From an uncultured Clostridia bacterium (GTDB taxonomy: Bacteria; Bacillota; Clostridia; Christensenellales; UBA1242): a DNA stretch of 30,250 nucleotides. A program made the translations under genes and the position numbers. The first letter of the stretch is position 1; the number at the start of each line of letters is the position of its first letter. Shown piece by piece: positions 30,202 through 30,250 of this stretch. Under the pieces are notes generated by a model, which saw nothing but the letters and a program-made list of their open reading frames with translations, was not told the origin of the DNA and made no database searches. Where the stretch lies: the NCBI GenBank assembly GCA_944377765.1, contig CALWFX010000002.1, positions 1 through 30,250 on the forward strand, written 5' to 3'.

Positions 30202-30232
30202 AAGTGGTTTACCACTTAAAAAGTATACTTTT
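30202..30232 (+). repeat. inverted repeats after tRNA-Cys
   Basis: AAGTGG-TTTA-CCACTT (30202-30217, 6-bp stem) followed by the perfect 14-bp palindrome AAAAGTATACTTTT (30219-30232). The first may end the tRNA transcript, though no T run follows it directly. Confidence 0.5.
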
Positions 30233-30250
30233 AAATACTACTAAACATAA

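Overview
The window is about 30 kb of very AT-rich DNA from a low-GC Gram-positive (Firmicutes/Bacillota) chromosome. The lineage carries spore genes: a complete gerA-type germinant receptor operon, a GPR-family germination protease, a GerW/YtfJ spore protein and a DacF-like carboxypeptidase. TGA is used as a normal stop (for example gerAA and gerAB end in ATGA overlaps), so the standard bacterial code applies and a Mollicute is excluded. The exact clade cannot be named from the sequence; an uncultured Clostridia-like spore former is the best guess. No phage, insertion sequence, CRISPR array or rRNA was seen. Apart from the two tRNAs, the content is core chromosome.

Layout. 1-770: start of ftsH (minus strand, cut by the window edge). 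914-4679: gerAA-gerAB-gerAC receptor operon, preceded at 4733-5413 by a membrane-anchored FnIII-like protein. 5540-6214: lone plus-strand acidic membrane protein. 6298-7771: efp and an endonuclease IV gene, each with its own promoter. 7842-14765: the classic translation/transcription operon rimP-nusA-ylxR-ylxQ-infB-rbfA-nrnA-truB. 14977-16506: where full-length polC stands in Bacillus, there is only a PolC N-terminal domain + OB fold + DEDDh exonuclease. 16576-19967: degV, a charged unknown protein and a four-S1-domain RNA-binding protein. 20087-20662: small plus-strand gene resembling DUF2441. 20672-25536: minus-strand run DUF2953-gerW-dacF-rluB-HI0933 flavoprotein-plsC. 25666-27738: DUF1846 protein and a GNAT acetyltransferase (plus). 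27762-29311: murI and gpr (minus), divergent from rpsT (29406-29675), as in many Firmicutes. 29885-30201: tRNA-Gly(GCC) and tRNA-Cys(GCA).

How the genes fit together. The central block builds and serves the translation machinery (initiation factor 2, ribosome maturation by RimP/RbfA, tRNA pseudouridylation, NusA, S1-type protein, S20, EF-P). Spore and envelope genes lie around it: germinant receptor, GPR, GerW, DacF, MurI and PlsC.

The most noteworthy observations are: (1) a PolC reduced to its N-terminal/OB/exonuclease part at the syntenic polC position; (2) at least four genes whose near-consensus sigma-A promoter places the predicted transcription start on the A of the ATG, with no Shine-Dalgarno, suggesting a leaderless class next to ordinary SD-led genes; (3) a GerAC protein without the lipobox cysteine; (4) a compact GPR protease without the usual propeptide; and (5) structured leaders or hairpins at rimP, between infB and rbfA, and between the two tRNA genes.
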